From Aquificales bacterium (GTDB lineage: Bacteria; Aquificota; Aquificia; Aquificales; Aquificaceae): DNA of 10,338 nt. Where the stretch lies: positions 1 through 10,338 of the forward strand of contig WFWF01000048.1 of assembly GCA_015491275.1 (NCBI GenBank), read 5' to 3'. Under the pieces are notes generated by a model. The model ran no database searches. It was not told where the DNA came from and saw only the letters and a list, made by a program, of their open reading frames with translations. Made by a program: the position numbers and the translations under genes. Positions 1 to 7,337 of this stretch are shown here, piece by piece (positions within the stretch are counted from its first letter, which is position 1; each line of letters opens with the position of its first letter).

Positions 1-1271
1 AGAGCCTCCACAGCAGATTTTATTCTGCCAAGAGCCTCCTCAATCTCCTCATCCGTATGGGCTGTACTTACGAACCAAGCCTCAAACTGGGAAGGCGGGA
101 TCAGGACACCCTCATTAAGGAGATTCCTGAAGAATCTTCCGAACAGCTCCGTGTCTGATGTTTTTGCATCTTCAAAATTCCTTACCTTTTTATCCGTGAA
201 GAAAACGGTCATCATTGATCCTATTCTGTTTATGGTATGGGGTATTCCTTTCTCCCTCAATATTTCCGAAACACCTTCCGCGAGCCTTTGCATTTTACCC
301 TCAAGATCTGTATAAGGGTTCTCCTCCCTCAGAATGGTTATAGTTTCCGCACCTGCCACCATTCCCAAAGGATTTCCCGAAAGAGTTCCCGCCTGATAAA
401 CTGGACCCTCCGGAGCTATTCGGGACATTATTTCCCTCTTACCCCCGTATGCTCCCACTGGCATACCGCCGCCCAGTATCTTACCCAGACAAGTTATATC
501 GGGATCTATATCAAAGACTTCTTGAGCACCGCCGAGGGACAGCCTGAAACCCGTGATCACTTCATCAAATATAAGCAGAGCACCGTAGTCTCTTGTTACC
601 TCCCTGAGTTCCCTTAAAAATTCCATATCAGGAATTACAACACCCATGTTACCCGCAACGGGTTCAACTATTACACACGCTATATCGTTCCCGTACTTTT
701 CAAAAGTCTCTTTAAGAGAATGTACATCATTATAAGGAATAACTATGGTTAGCTTGGCTATCTCTTCGGGTATGCCCGGTGTTCCCGGTATGCCGAAGGT
801 TGCAACACCAGAACCTGCACTGACTAGCAGGCTATCGTAGTGTCCGTGATAACAACCCTCAAACTTCACAATGTATTTCCTGCCTGTGTAACCCCTTGCC
901 AATCTTATTGCGGACATTGTCGCTTCCGTGCCCGAAGACACAAATCTTACCTTTTCAACGGAAGGCACCGATTCAACAACAAGTTTGGCAAGCTCAATTT
1001 CCGCGGGATTGGTAAGACCGTAAGTAAGTCCCCTTTCAGCTTCCTTTTTAATCCTTTCCACAACCCTCGGATGGGTATGTCCCAATATAAGGGGTCCCCA
1101 TGAAGCAAGAAAATCTATATATTCCCTCCCATCCGCATCCCATACCCTGCTTCCTTTTCCCTTCACAAGGGTTATGGGATCTCCCCCTACAGCCTTAAAA
1201 GCCCTTACGGGGCTGTTTACACCTCCCGGGAGCAGACTGATAGCCTCTTCAACGAGGGTTGAATTACCCAT
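1..1271 (-). CDS. hemL: Glutamate-1-semialdehyde 2,1-aminomutase, 3' end cut by window edge
   Basis: This PLP enzyme converts glutamate-1-semialdehyde to 5-aminolevulinate, the last step of the C5 route to tetrapyrroles, in the cytoplasm. The translation begins MGNSTLVEEAISLLPGGVNS and carries family hallmarks: NSPVRAF near the N-terminus, SWGPLILGHTHP, the PLP-phosphate loop SSGTEATMSAIRL, YHGHYDS, the cofactor-binding Asp in FDEVITGFR, and the Schiff-base lysine K264 in LGKILGGGMPVGAYGG (E. coli K265). The frame is open for 423 codons with no frameshift. Since the family is about 425-430 residues, only a few codons lie beyond the left edge. The ATG at 1271 gives the usual family N-terminus; an in-frame TAG lies 12 codons upstream and no better start lies between. 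No strong Shine-Dalgarno is visible. It starts 13 bp after the CoA-binding gene stops, so translation is probably coupled. Confidence 0.96.
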   Translation of the reverse strand, partial: MGNSTLVEEAISLLPGGVNSPVRAFKAVGGDPITLVKGKGSRVWDADGREYIDFLASWGPLILGHTHPRVVERIKKEAERGLTYGLTNPAEIELAKLVVESVPSVEKVRFVSSGTEATMSAIRLARGYTGRKYIVKFEGCYHGHYDSLLVSAGSGVATFGIPGTPGIPEEIAKLTIVIPYNDVHSLKETFEKYGNDIACVIVEPVAGNMGVVIPDMEFLRELREVTRDYGALLIFDEVITGFRLSLGGAQEVFDIDPDITCLGKILGGGMPVGAYGGKREIMSRIAPEGPVYQAGTLSGNPLGMVAGAETITILREENPYTDLEGKMQRLAEGVSEILREKGIPHTINRIGSMMTVFFTDKKVRNFEDAKTSDTELFGRFFRNLLNEGVLIPPSQFEAWFVSTAHTDEEIEEALGRIKSAVEA

Positions 1272-1284
1272 AAGGTTAATTATA

Positions 1285-1704
1285 TCAGCTAAGATATCCA
1301 GCTTCTACACCAATGCATGCTTCATAAACAAAGTTTATCTTATCCTTGTATTTTTCAATTACTTCGTAATTTTCCGCTCCGGGCTGAAACCATACACATC
1401 TTGCCCCTACTTCAAGGGCTTCCTTTACTATTTCCTCCGCAAAGGAAGGGTTCCTGTAAACATTTACAATGTCAATAGGTTCCCCCACCTCCTTAAGGGA
1501 TGACAGCACCTTTATTCCCAATATCTCCTCACCAGCATATCTCGGATTTATAAGATATATCTTATGCTTTCCCTTCTCTATTACCCTTGCGGTTACATAG
1601 TAAGAGGGCCTATCCTCCTTAGGGGATATACCAACAACCGCTACGGTTTTTGCCTTTTTTAAAACCTCAAGGGCATCTTCTCTGTGCTTTACCTTCTCTT
1701 CCAT
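1285..1704 (-). CDS. CoA-binding domain protein, YccU-like (CoA_binding_2 family)
   Basis: A 139-residue single-domain protein with a Rossmann-type CoA-binding fold. Visible features are the nucleotide-binding strand and loop TVAVVGISPKEDRPSYYV (residues 20-37), LINPRY (51-56), VNVYRNP (80-86), VWFQPGAENYE (104-114), and a C-terminal EACIGVE segment where YccU relatives have a conserved Cys/Glu region. These match the small proteins related to the CoA-binding part of succinyl-CoA synthetase alpha. They lack the ligase and phospho-His domains, and their physiological role is poorly defined. The start at 1704 is supported by a GGAGGT Shine-Dalgarno at 1710-1715, 5 bases upstream. It is first in a two-gene unit with hemL and diverges from cysS. 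A link to tetrapyrrole synthesis rests only on this adjacency. Confidence 0.88.
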   Translation of the reverse strand: MEEKVKHREDALEVLKKAKTVAVVGISPKEDRPSYYVTARVIEKGKHKIYLINPRYAGEEILGIKVLSSLKEVGEPIDIVNVYRNPSFAEEIVKEALEVGARCVWFQPGAENYEVIEKYKDKINFVYEACIGVEAGYLS

Positions 1705-1742
1705 AACCGACCTCCACCGATGGTGATATATTATTACACATT
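1705..1742. promoter_or_regulatory. Divergent intergenic region (CoA-binding/hemL versus cysS)
   Basis: These 38 bp separate two divergent units. The minus-strand gene has its GGAGGT ribosome site at 1710-1715. On the plus strand, TGATATATT at 1724-1732 is a near-consensus extended -10 (TGnTATAAT). It would start transcription around 1739, only about 4 bases before the cysS ATG. A short inverted repeat CACC-GAT-GGTG spans 1715-1725; at 4 bp per arm it may be chance. The minus-strand promoter must lie mostly inside the cysS 5' end, and I found no convincing -35/-10 pair for it. Confidence 0.45.
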
Positions 1743-3218
1743 ATGAGCCTTAAAATATACAACACATTGACGGGAAAACTTGAAGAGTTTGTACCTATCA
1801 ATCCTCCCCATGTTCTTATATACACCTGCGGTGTTACTGTATATGACGATTCCCATGTGGGTCACGGAAGGAGTCTTATAGTGTTTGATGTCTTCAGAAG
1901 GTTTCTTGAACATTTAGGATACAGGGTGAAGTTTATAAGAAACTTCACGGATGTTGATGACAAGATTATAAATAAGGCTAAGGAAGAATGTGTTGATTTT
2001 ATGACTATAGCAAACAGATATATAGCCAGTTACTACATAGATATGGAAGCCATAGGTGTAAAACCCGCAGATGTTGAGCCGAGGGTGACGGAACACATGG
2101 AAGAGATAATAGAGGTTATAAAGAAATTAATAGAAAAGGGCATAGCTTATGAGTCCGGGGGTGATGTTTATTTTTCAGTAAGATCTTTTTCAAACTACGG
2201 AAAACTTTCAAAGAGGAGTGTTGAAGAGCTTGAAGCGGGGGCGAGAATTGAACCCTCGGAGAAAAAGAGGGATCCCTTGGATTTTGCCCTGTGGAAATCT
2301 TCAAAGGAAGGAGAACCTTCGTGGGATTCACCGTGGGGTAAGGGAAGACCAGGGTGGCATACAGAGTGTGTGGCTATGATATTCAAACATTTGGGACAGA
2401 CTATTGATATACACGGCGGGGGCCTTGACCTTGTATTTCCCCATCATGAAAATGAAATAGCTCAGGCGGAAGCGATAACAGGAAAACCCTTTGCACGCTA
2501 TTGGATGCACAACGGCTTGGTAACCGTGGGCGGTCAGAAGATGTCAAAATCCTTGGGTAATTATGTAACATTGAGGGAAATATACAGTAAGTATCACCCT
2601 GATGTACTCAGACTTCTCGTACTCTTTACCCATTACAGAAGTCCTCTTGATTTTTCTTGGGAAAAGATGGAAGAAACCCAGAGGGCTTACAACAGGATAA
2701 AGTCCGCCATAGATGATCTTGATATTTTAAAAAGATTAAACATAAAAGAATCAACCGCAGGATCCCACCCCCTCTATGATAAGGTTAAAAACGCTGAGGA
2801 GAAATTTTTTGAAGCATTAAGTGAAGACTTCAACACACCCGAAGCCCTTGCCCACATCTTCGGGCTTGTATCGGAACTGGGGCAGATAAAACAGAAGAAT
2901 ATAAAAGAGGGCAGTATAGAAAGAGCAGCACTGGAAGCGTATGAATTTGCGGTAAATTCAATACTTAACAATATGAGGGGCATATTCGGTATGTTTGAGG
3001 AAGAGAAGGAAGGCTGTAAGAAAAGTACTATTTCCTTTGTGGCGGAAAAGGAAGAATCAGAAATAGAAGAAAGACTTATAGAAATACTTATTGAGGCAAG
3101 GAATGAAGCAAGGAAGGAAAAGGTTTACTCCGTAGCTGACTATATAAGGGATAAACTTCAGGAGATGGGTATAATCTTGGAAGATACTCCAGCTGGTACA
3201 AAATGGAAAAGGGAATAG
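1743..3218 (+). CDS. cysS: Cysteinyl-tRNA synthetase
   Basis: A class Ia aminoacyl-tRNA synthetase charging tRNA-Cys, 491 residues (family about 460-500). The N-terminus MSLKIYNTLTGKLEEF is typical. The HIGH signature appears as HVGH at residues 38-41, and KMSKS at 266-270 within GGQKMSKSLGN. The four Zn ligands known from E. coli (C28, C209, H234, E238) correspond to C29, C209 in WHTEC, H234 and E238 in PHHENE, so the thiol-selecting Zn site is intact. HGGGLDLVFPHHENE is the usual family block. The C-terminal helical region (DALR-like, then the anticodon-binding tail) is complete, ending WKRE. No Shine-Dalgarno lies at a proper distance before ATG 1743 and no alternative start exists upstream, because an in-frame TAA lies at 1704-1706. 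A very short or leaderless mRNA is plausible. folD follows after 12 bp. Confidence 0.98.
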   Translation: MSLKIYNTLTGKLEEFVPINPPHVLIYTCGVTVYDDSHVGHGRSLIVFDVFRRFLEHLGYRVKFIRNFTDVDDKIINKAKEECVDFMTIANRYIASYYIDMEAIGVKPADVEPRVTEHMEEIIEVIKKLIEKGIAYESGGDVYFSVRSFSNYGKLSKRSVEELEAGARIEPSEKKRDPLDFALWKSSKEGEPSWDSPWGKGRPGWHTECVAMIFKHLGQTIDIHGGGLDLVFPHHENEIAQAEAITGKPFARYWMHNGLVTVGGQKMSKSLGNYVTLREIYSKYHPDVLRLLVLFTHYRSPLDFSWEKMEETQRAYNRIKSAIDDLDILKRLNIKESTAGSHPLYDKVKNAEEKFFEALSEDFNTPEALAHIFGLVSELGQIKQKNIKEGSIERAALEAYEFAVNSILNNMRGIFGMFEEEKEGCKKSTISFVAEKEESEIEERLIEILIEARNEARKEKVYSVADYIRDKLQEMGIILEDTPAGTKWKRE

Positions 3219-3223
3219 GGGAG
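3217..3223 (+). promoter_or_regulatory. Ribosome binding site fixing the folD GTG start
   Basis: AGGGGAG lies 7 bases before GTG 3231 and overlaps the last base of cysS. It supports the GTG over any later ATG, since the first downstream in-frame ATG would remove the N-terminal domain. Confidence 0.7.
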
Positions 3224-3230
3224 AAACGAG

Positions 3231-4103
3231 GTGGCACTGATACTTGATGGTAGATCTCTTTCCGAGAAAATAAGGCAAGAAATTAAAAAAGAAGTTGAAA
3301 TATTTCTACAAAAAGGCTTAAGAAGACCCGCTCTTGCGGTTATACTTGTGGGGGACGATCCAGCCAGCCAGATATATGTTAATAACAAGAGGAAAGCCTG
3401 CGAGAAAGTAGGTATAAAATCTTTATATTACAAACTACCTCAGAATACAAAACATGAAGAGCTACTTGAACTCATAGCCCAGTTAAATGCGGACGAAGAG
3501 GTTGACGGCATACTCGTACAATTACCCCTGCCCGAGCAGATAGATCAAAGGGAGATTGTAACAAGCATAGCACCGTCAAAAGATGTGGACGGTTTTCATC
3601 CTGAAAATATGGGTATGCTGTTGTCAGGAGCTGAAGAAGGTTTTATACCCTGCACACCTTTGGGTATAGATATATTACTCAGACACTACAATATAGATCC
3701 TAAGGGTGCAAATGTAACCATAGTGGGAGCGGGGTTTATTGTGGGAAGACCCCTCTCCGCCCTTATGCTGAACAGAAATGCCACCGTTAGCGTATGTCAT
3801 ATATACACAAGGGACATATCAGTTTTTACCCGTGAGGCGGATATACTTATATCCGCAACAGGTGTACCAGGACTTATAGACAGGGACAAGGTTAAAGAGG
3901 GTGCCATAGTTATTGATGTGGGTATAAGCAAAGTAAACGGTAAGATAGTGGGTGATGTAAAGTTTAATGAAGTGAAGGAAAAGGTTAAGGCTATCACACC
4001 CGTACCGGGCGGTGTGGGACCCATGACCGTTACCGCCTTACTTTTAAATACGGTTAAGGCTTACAAAAAAAGGGTTTATTCTATATCAACTATAAAACCG
4101 TAA
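3231..4103 (+). CDS. folD: Bifunctional methylene-THF dehydrogenase / methenyl-THF cyclohydrolase
   Basis: FolD interconverts 5,10-methylene-, methenyl- and 10-formyl-tetrahydrofolate in cytoplasmic one-carbon metabolism. The protein has 290 residues, normal for the family, and starts with GTG. Catalytic residues align with E. coli FolD Y50/K54/Q98/D121: Y49 and K53 in IYVNNKRKACEKVG, Q97 in GILVQLPLP, and D120 in DVDGFHP. PCTPLGI and the C-terminal TPVPGGVGPMTVTALL block are present. The dinucleotide-binding loop is unusual. It reads VGAGFIVGRP (residues 165-174) instead of the common VGRSxIVGxP, and CHIYT (189-193) replaces CHSxT. Residues that contact the NADP 2'-phosphate in characterised family members are therefore changed, which may alter cofactor preference. 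The gene is probably co-transcribed with cysS. Its last 28 bp overlap the end of the convergent TPR/SPOR gene. Confidence 0.97.
   Translation: MALILDGRSLSEKIRQEIKKEVEIFLQKGLRRPALAVILVGDDPASQIYVNNKRKACEKVGIKSLYYKLPQNTKHEELLELIAQLNADEEVDGILVQLPLPEQIDQREIVTSIAPSKDVDGFHPENMGMLLSGAEEGFIPCTPLGIDILLRHYNIDPKGANVTIVGAGFIVGRPLSALMLNRNATVSVCHIYTRDISVFTREADILISATGVPGLIDRDKVKEGAIVIDVGISKVNGKIVGDVKFNEVKEKVKAITPVPGGVGPMTVTALLLNTVKAYKKRVYSISTIKP
4065..4099 (-). terminator. Candidate intrinsic terminator of the fliM operon, inside folD
   Basis: Read on the minus strand, an imperfect hairpin (GGTTT at 4073-4077 pairing with AAACC at 4095-4099, continued by two A-T pairs past a one-base bulge) is followed, after one base, by seven Ts (A-run 4065-4071 on the plus strand). 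It falls at the stop codon of the TPR/SPOR gene and within the folD coding sequence. The stem is short and A+T-rich, which is weak for a thermophile, so the call is tentative. Confidence 0.33.
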
Positions 4104-5185
4104 ATATTTATCTTCCTCAATATCTTCAGCTTTTTCTTAGCCTCCTCCCTTGTATTAAATTTCCCGAGAATCACCTTGTATATACCTGAGGATTCGGATA
4201 TAAAGGCATCTTGAAAGCCGAGTTTTTTTAATCTATTAACCATCTTCTCCGCTTTTGATTTTTTTGAAAAGGCTCCCACCTGAATACCGTACTTAGGCTT
4301 CTTTTCCTTCTGTTTCTTTATAACTATACCTTCAGGTTTTTTCTCTTTAACTATTATACCTTCCCTTTTCGCCCTTGATTCTATCTTCTTCTGAATCTCC
4401 TTTGCCTTTTTTATTCCCTCTTTCTGCTTCTGTTCTATTATAAGGATTTTACTGAGCATATCGTAAGCTTCCTTTCTTTGGAACTCATTGGTTTGCTTAT
4501 GTTCAAATACGCTTTTTATCATTTCTTTTGCAAGATCGTACTTTGCCATATCTATATAAAGTCTTGCGAGACTCAGATATATGGAAGGGCTTTTAAAGTT
4601 GTTTGCGAGGAGAGAAGTATAAACTTTTTCCGCCTTTTCATAATCCTTTATTTCAAGATATGCGCTTCCGAGTTCAAGTTGGGCTTCTACAAATAGGGGA
4701 TTGTATGCTGTAGCCTTTTTAAGGTTCTTTATGTATCCCTCTTTATCATCAAGCTCTTTTTTAAGTTTTGCCATATAAAAGTAAGCTATGTGTTTCTTTT
4801 CAAAGGTTTCATCATTTATAACCTCTCCTAAATATTTTTCCGCCTCCTTATACCTTTTTGTTCTGAGGTAAAGAATTCCGAGATTAAGACGGGCATCGCC
4901 GAAATGTTCATCTATTTCCAAAGCCTTCTTTAAACATCTCTCCGCTTTTTTCCACTCCTCAACTTCCATATAAACCTGCCCCAAGGCATTCCATATAAGG
5001 GGTTCATCCTCTTTAACACGGGCAGCCTTATGGAGATTTGCTGTTGCTTCCGAGAAATTCTTTGAATAGTATGCGGACATCCCCATATCGTAGTAATATC
5101 TCCATTGACTTTCTTTATCCTTTGTTGAAAAAGGTGTACACGATACTAAGATAATAAGGAAACTTAGATATAAAATTTTTCTCAT
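4076..5185 (-). CDS. TPR-repeat lipoprotein with C-terminal SPOR domain
   Basis: A 369-residue predicted envelope lipoprotein. The N-terminus has a short basic head, a hydrophobic stretch (residues 4-14) and a lipobox LVSC ending at C16, so it should be exported and lipidated. Residues about 28-235 form a run of roughly five or six TPR-like helical pairs, clear in WNALGQVYMEVEEWKKAERC and ARLNLGILYLRTKRYKEAEK. These usually scaffold protein complexes. A Lys/Glu-rich linker (about 250-297) leads to a SPOR domain (298-369) beginning YGIQVGAFSKKSKAEK, a fold known to bind denuded peptidoglycan glycans. The start overlaps the upstream SPOR gene by 4 bp (ATGA), implying translational coupling. It ends the fliM operon and overlaps folD tail to tail. 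The TPR part resembles PilF/PilW-type pilotins, but no pilus genes are nearby. The exact role is unknown. Confidence 0.87.
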   Translation of the reverse strand: MRKILYLSFLIILVSCTPFSTKDKESQWRYYYDMGMSAYYSKNFSEATANLHKAARVKEDEPLIWNALGQVYMEVEEWKKAERCLKKALEIDEHFGDARLNLGILYLRTKRYKEAEKYLGEVINDETFEKKHIAYFYMAKLKKELDDKEGYIKNLKKATAYNPLFVEAQLELGSAYLEIKDYEKAEKVYTSLLANNFKSPSIYLSLARLYIDMAKYDLAKEMIKSVFEHKQTNEFQRKEAYDMLSKILIIEQKQKEGIKKAKEIQKKIESRAKREGIIVKEKKPEGIVIKKQKEKKPKYGIQVGAFSKKSKAEKMVNRLKKLGFQDAFISESSGIYKVILGKFNTREEAKKKLKILRKINIYGFIVDIE

Positions 5186-5667
5186 CTTATGATGATAACA
5201 TTACCGAATACCTTTCTTAGCTTTGTAAGAGCATCCTTCAGTTTATCCTCCTCAATCTTAACCCTAACTTTAAAAAACCCGTCCTCCCTCAGAATTATTG
5301 CGGTATAACCCATATTCGCTATCTTCTTGAGTGCAACCTTTGCGTTTTTTTCCTTTGAAAAAGCTCCCACCTGAATTATTTTTGTTTTCTTTACTTTCTT
5401 TACTTTATTTATTTTCTTTTTTTCGGGCTTTTTAGTGTTCTTTACAATATTCTGTTTCCTCTGTTCCTCTTTTCCTTTCTCCTCTTCCTTTAATTTGATA
5501 CTCTCCGCAAGCTCCTTTCTCATTTCTTCCTTACTTCTCTCTTTATAAACTATAGGAGGCGGGTTTGCGGTGGGTTTGTTAGAGTATATCCATTCGTTAA
5601 GCCCCAAGTAAAAGAATATGAGTGCAACAAGAAGACCTACCAACAAAACAATCCTGTATCCCTTCAT
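5182..5667 (-). CDS. Membrane-anchored SPOR-domain protein (FtsN-like architecture)
   Basis: A 161-residue protein with a single N-terminal membrane helix (residues about 6-25, RIVLLVGLLVALIFFYLGL) and a short basic head, so the rest should face the periplasm. Residues 30-94 form a low-complexity charged linker that becomes strongly Lys-rich (KKPEKKKINKVKKVKK). The C-terminal SPOR domain covers about 95-161 and opens with KIIQVGAFSKEKNAK. SPOR domains bind glycan strands lacking stem peptides, often at division sites, and the layout resembles FtsN and DedD, though membership in either is not shown. A Shine-Dalgarno-like AGGAAGGG lies just before ATG 5667. The gene begins 8 bp after argS and overlaps the TPR/SPOR lipoprotein by 4 bp. 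Its SPOR core matches that of its neighbour closely, suggesting a paralogous pair. Confidence 0.87.
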   Translation of the reverse strand: MKGYRIVLLVGLLVALIFFYLGLNEWIYSNKPTANPPPIVYKERSKEEMRKELAESIKLKEEEKGKEEQRKQNIVKNTKKPEKKKINKVKKVKKTKIIQVGAFSKEKNAKVALKKIANMGYTAIILREDGFFKVRVKIEEDKLKDALTKLRKVFGNVIIIR

Positions 5668-5675
5668 AACCCTTC

Positions 5676-7325
5676 CTACATGCTTTCTGGTGCCTCAACC
5701 CCCATTAAGTCAAGGGCAAAGGCAAAAATATCCTTCAAGCCCTTTGTTAATGTGTACCGTGCCATAGATATATTTATATCATCACCAACAATGCGGTGAC
5801 TGTTGTAGTAACTGTGGAATAGGGAAGCCATATCATAAAGGAAATATGTAATAACATGAGGTTCCTTTTTATACACTATCTCTATAAGCTCATCGCCGAA
5901 CATAACAGCCTTCTTTATAAGATCCATTTCCTCTTCCAATCTTAAAAAATCAAGGTATCTTTTAAAGTCCTCGGGCAGGTTATCAATGCCATATCTGTTC
6001 TTCATCTCCCTTGAAATACCGCACATACGGGCATGGGCATACTGGACATAGAAAACGGGATTTTCAGATGATTTCTCCTTAACCACATCAATATCTATAC
6101 TCAAAGGTGTATCGCTTCTCTTTGTGAGGAACATAAACCTTACAGCATCCTTGCCTATTTCTTCTATCAGTTCCCTTAGTGTTACGAATTCACCACTTCT
6201 TTTTGACATTTTAATTTCTTTGCCTTCCCTGAAGAGTTTAACCATCTGCACAAAATACACTTCTAACCGGTCTTCTGGTATATCAAGGGCTTTTAGCGCC
6301 GCTTTTAGTCTCCTTTCATAACCGTGATGATCCGCGCCCCATAGATTTATTACCTTTTTAAAACCGCGTGAAAATTTTTCATAGTGATATGCTATATCGG
6401 AAGCAAAGTAGGTATAATTTCCGTCGGATTTTCTTATAACCCTGTCCTTATCATCTCCGAAGAGGGAAGATTTAAACCATAATGCTCCCTCCTTCTCATA
6501 CAGAAGGTCCTTTTCTTCCAATATTTTTATAACTTTATCAACCAGCCCCCTTTCATACAAAGATCGTTCGCTGAACCATATATCAAAATGCACATCCAGA
6601 TCTTCAAGATCCTTCCTTATCCTTTTTAACATTACGGATAAACCATACTCAATGCAGAAATAAATAGCTTCCTCTTCCGAAAGGGATAGCAACATATCTC
6701 CCTTTTCCCTTGCAATGCTGTCGGCAATATCCTTTATGTACTTTCCCCTGTATCCTTCTTCCGGAAAGGGATAGGATTTTCCCATCAGCTCCATATATCT
6801 TGCATATATTGATTTGCCGAGTAAATAGACCTGATTACCCGCATCATTCACATAGTACTCACGAGTAATTGCGTATCCGAAAAACTCAAGCACATTACAA
6901 AGTACATCACCTACAATAGCTCCCCTTCCGTGACCAAGATGAAGAGGTCCCGTAGGATTAGCACTTACAAATTCAACCTGTACTTTTTCACCCTTACCTA
7001 CATTCTTTCTGAACTTCCGATCTGCTCCCTCCTTTATAAGGGAAGCAAACTCTTCAATCCACACCTCCCTTTTTATATCCATATTTATAAAGCCTTTTTC
7101 AACCCTTATGTCCGAAAACACACCAGAATTGGATAAATATTCTGCAAGGGCATTTCCTATCTCCTGGGGAGATTTCTTAAGTGCTTTGCTGAGTACAAAA
7201 GCCACATTGGTTGAAAGATCCCCCCAGCCTTTTTCTCTCGGTACTTCAACCCTGAACCTTAATTCTTTTATACCGAAAAGCGACCCCACAGCCTCTTTTA
7301 TAATATGTGCTATCTTTTCCTTCAT
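5676..7325 (-). CDS. argS: Arginyl-tRNA synthetase
   Basis: A class Ia synthetase charging tRNA-Arg, 549 residues, usual length. The order is: an N-terminal tRNA D-loop-binding domain (residues about 1-110, with EKGWGDLSTNVAF), then FVSANPTGPLHLGHGRGA with HIGH as HLGH at 129-132, YYVNDAGNQ, the WGADHHGY block, KMSKR at 372-376 in KMSKRSGEFVTLREL, and the helical anticodon-binding domain with VQYAHARM. The final residues are APESM, whereas the family normally ends ApERM. There is no Shine-Dalgarno in the 12 bp after fliN, so translation probably depends on re-initiation from fliN. It sits between flagellar switch genes and SPOR genes with no room for a separate promoter outside coding DNA. 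Confidence 0.98.
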   Translation of the reverse strand: MKEKIAHIIKEAVGSLFGIKELRFRVEVPREKGWGDLSTNVAFVLSKALKKSPQEIGNALAEYLSNSGVFSDIRVEKGFINMDIKREVWIEEFASLIKEGADRKFRKNVGKGEKVQVEFVSANPTGPLHLGHGRGAIVGDVLCNVLEFFGYAITREYYVNDAGNQVYLLGKSIYARYMELMGKSYPFPEEGYRGKYIKDIADSIAREKGDMLLSLSEEEAIYFCIEYGLSVMLKRIRKDLEDLDVHFDIWFSERSLYERGLVDKVIKILEEKDLLYEKEGALWFKSSLFGDDKDRVIRKSDGNYTYFASDIAYHYEKFSRGFKKVINLWGADHHGYERRLKAALKALDIPEDRLEVYFVQMVKLFREGKEIKMSKRSGEFVTLRELIEEIGKDAVRFMFLTKRSDTPLSIDIDVVKEKSSENPVFYVQYAHARMCGISREMKNRYGIDNLPEDFKRYLDFLRLEEEMDLIKKAVMFGDELIEIVYKKEPHVITYFLYDMASLFHSYYNSHRIVGDDINISMARYTLTKGLKDIFAFALDLMGVEAPESM

Positions 7326-7337
7326 AGGAGAAGTATT

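Noticed and set aside
237..617. 126-codon plus-strand open frame
   Set aside because: It lies antisense to hemL, which has a clear continuous family match; the translation resembles no family and has low-complexity composition.
1715..1725. Inverted repeat CACC-GAT-GGTG as an operator
   Set aside because: Four-base arms are too short to separate from chance, and one arm overlaps the ribosome site of the CoA-binding gene.
5395..5470. T-rich tract as a terminator or repeat element
   Set aside because: It encodes the Lys-rich linker of the SPOR membrane protein (AAA/AAG codons on the minus strand), with no hairpin.
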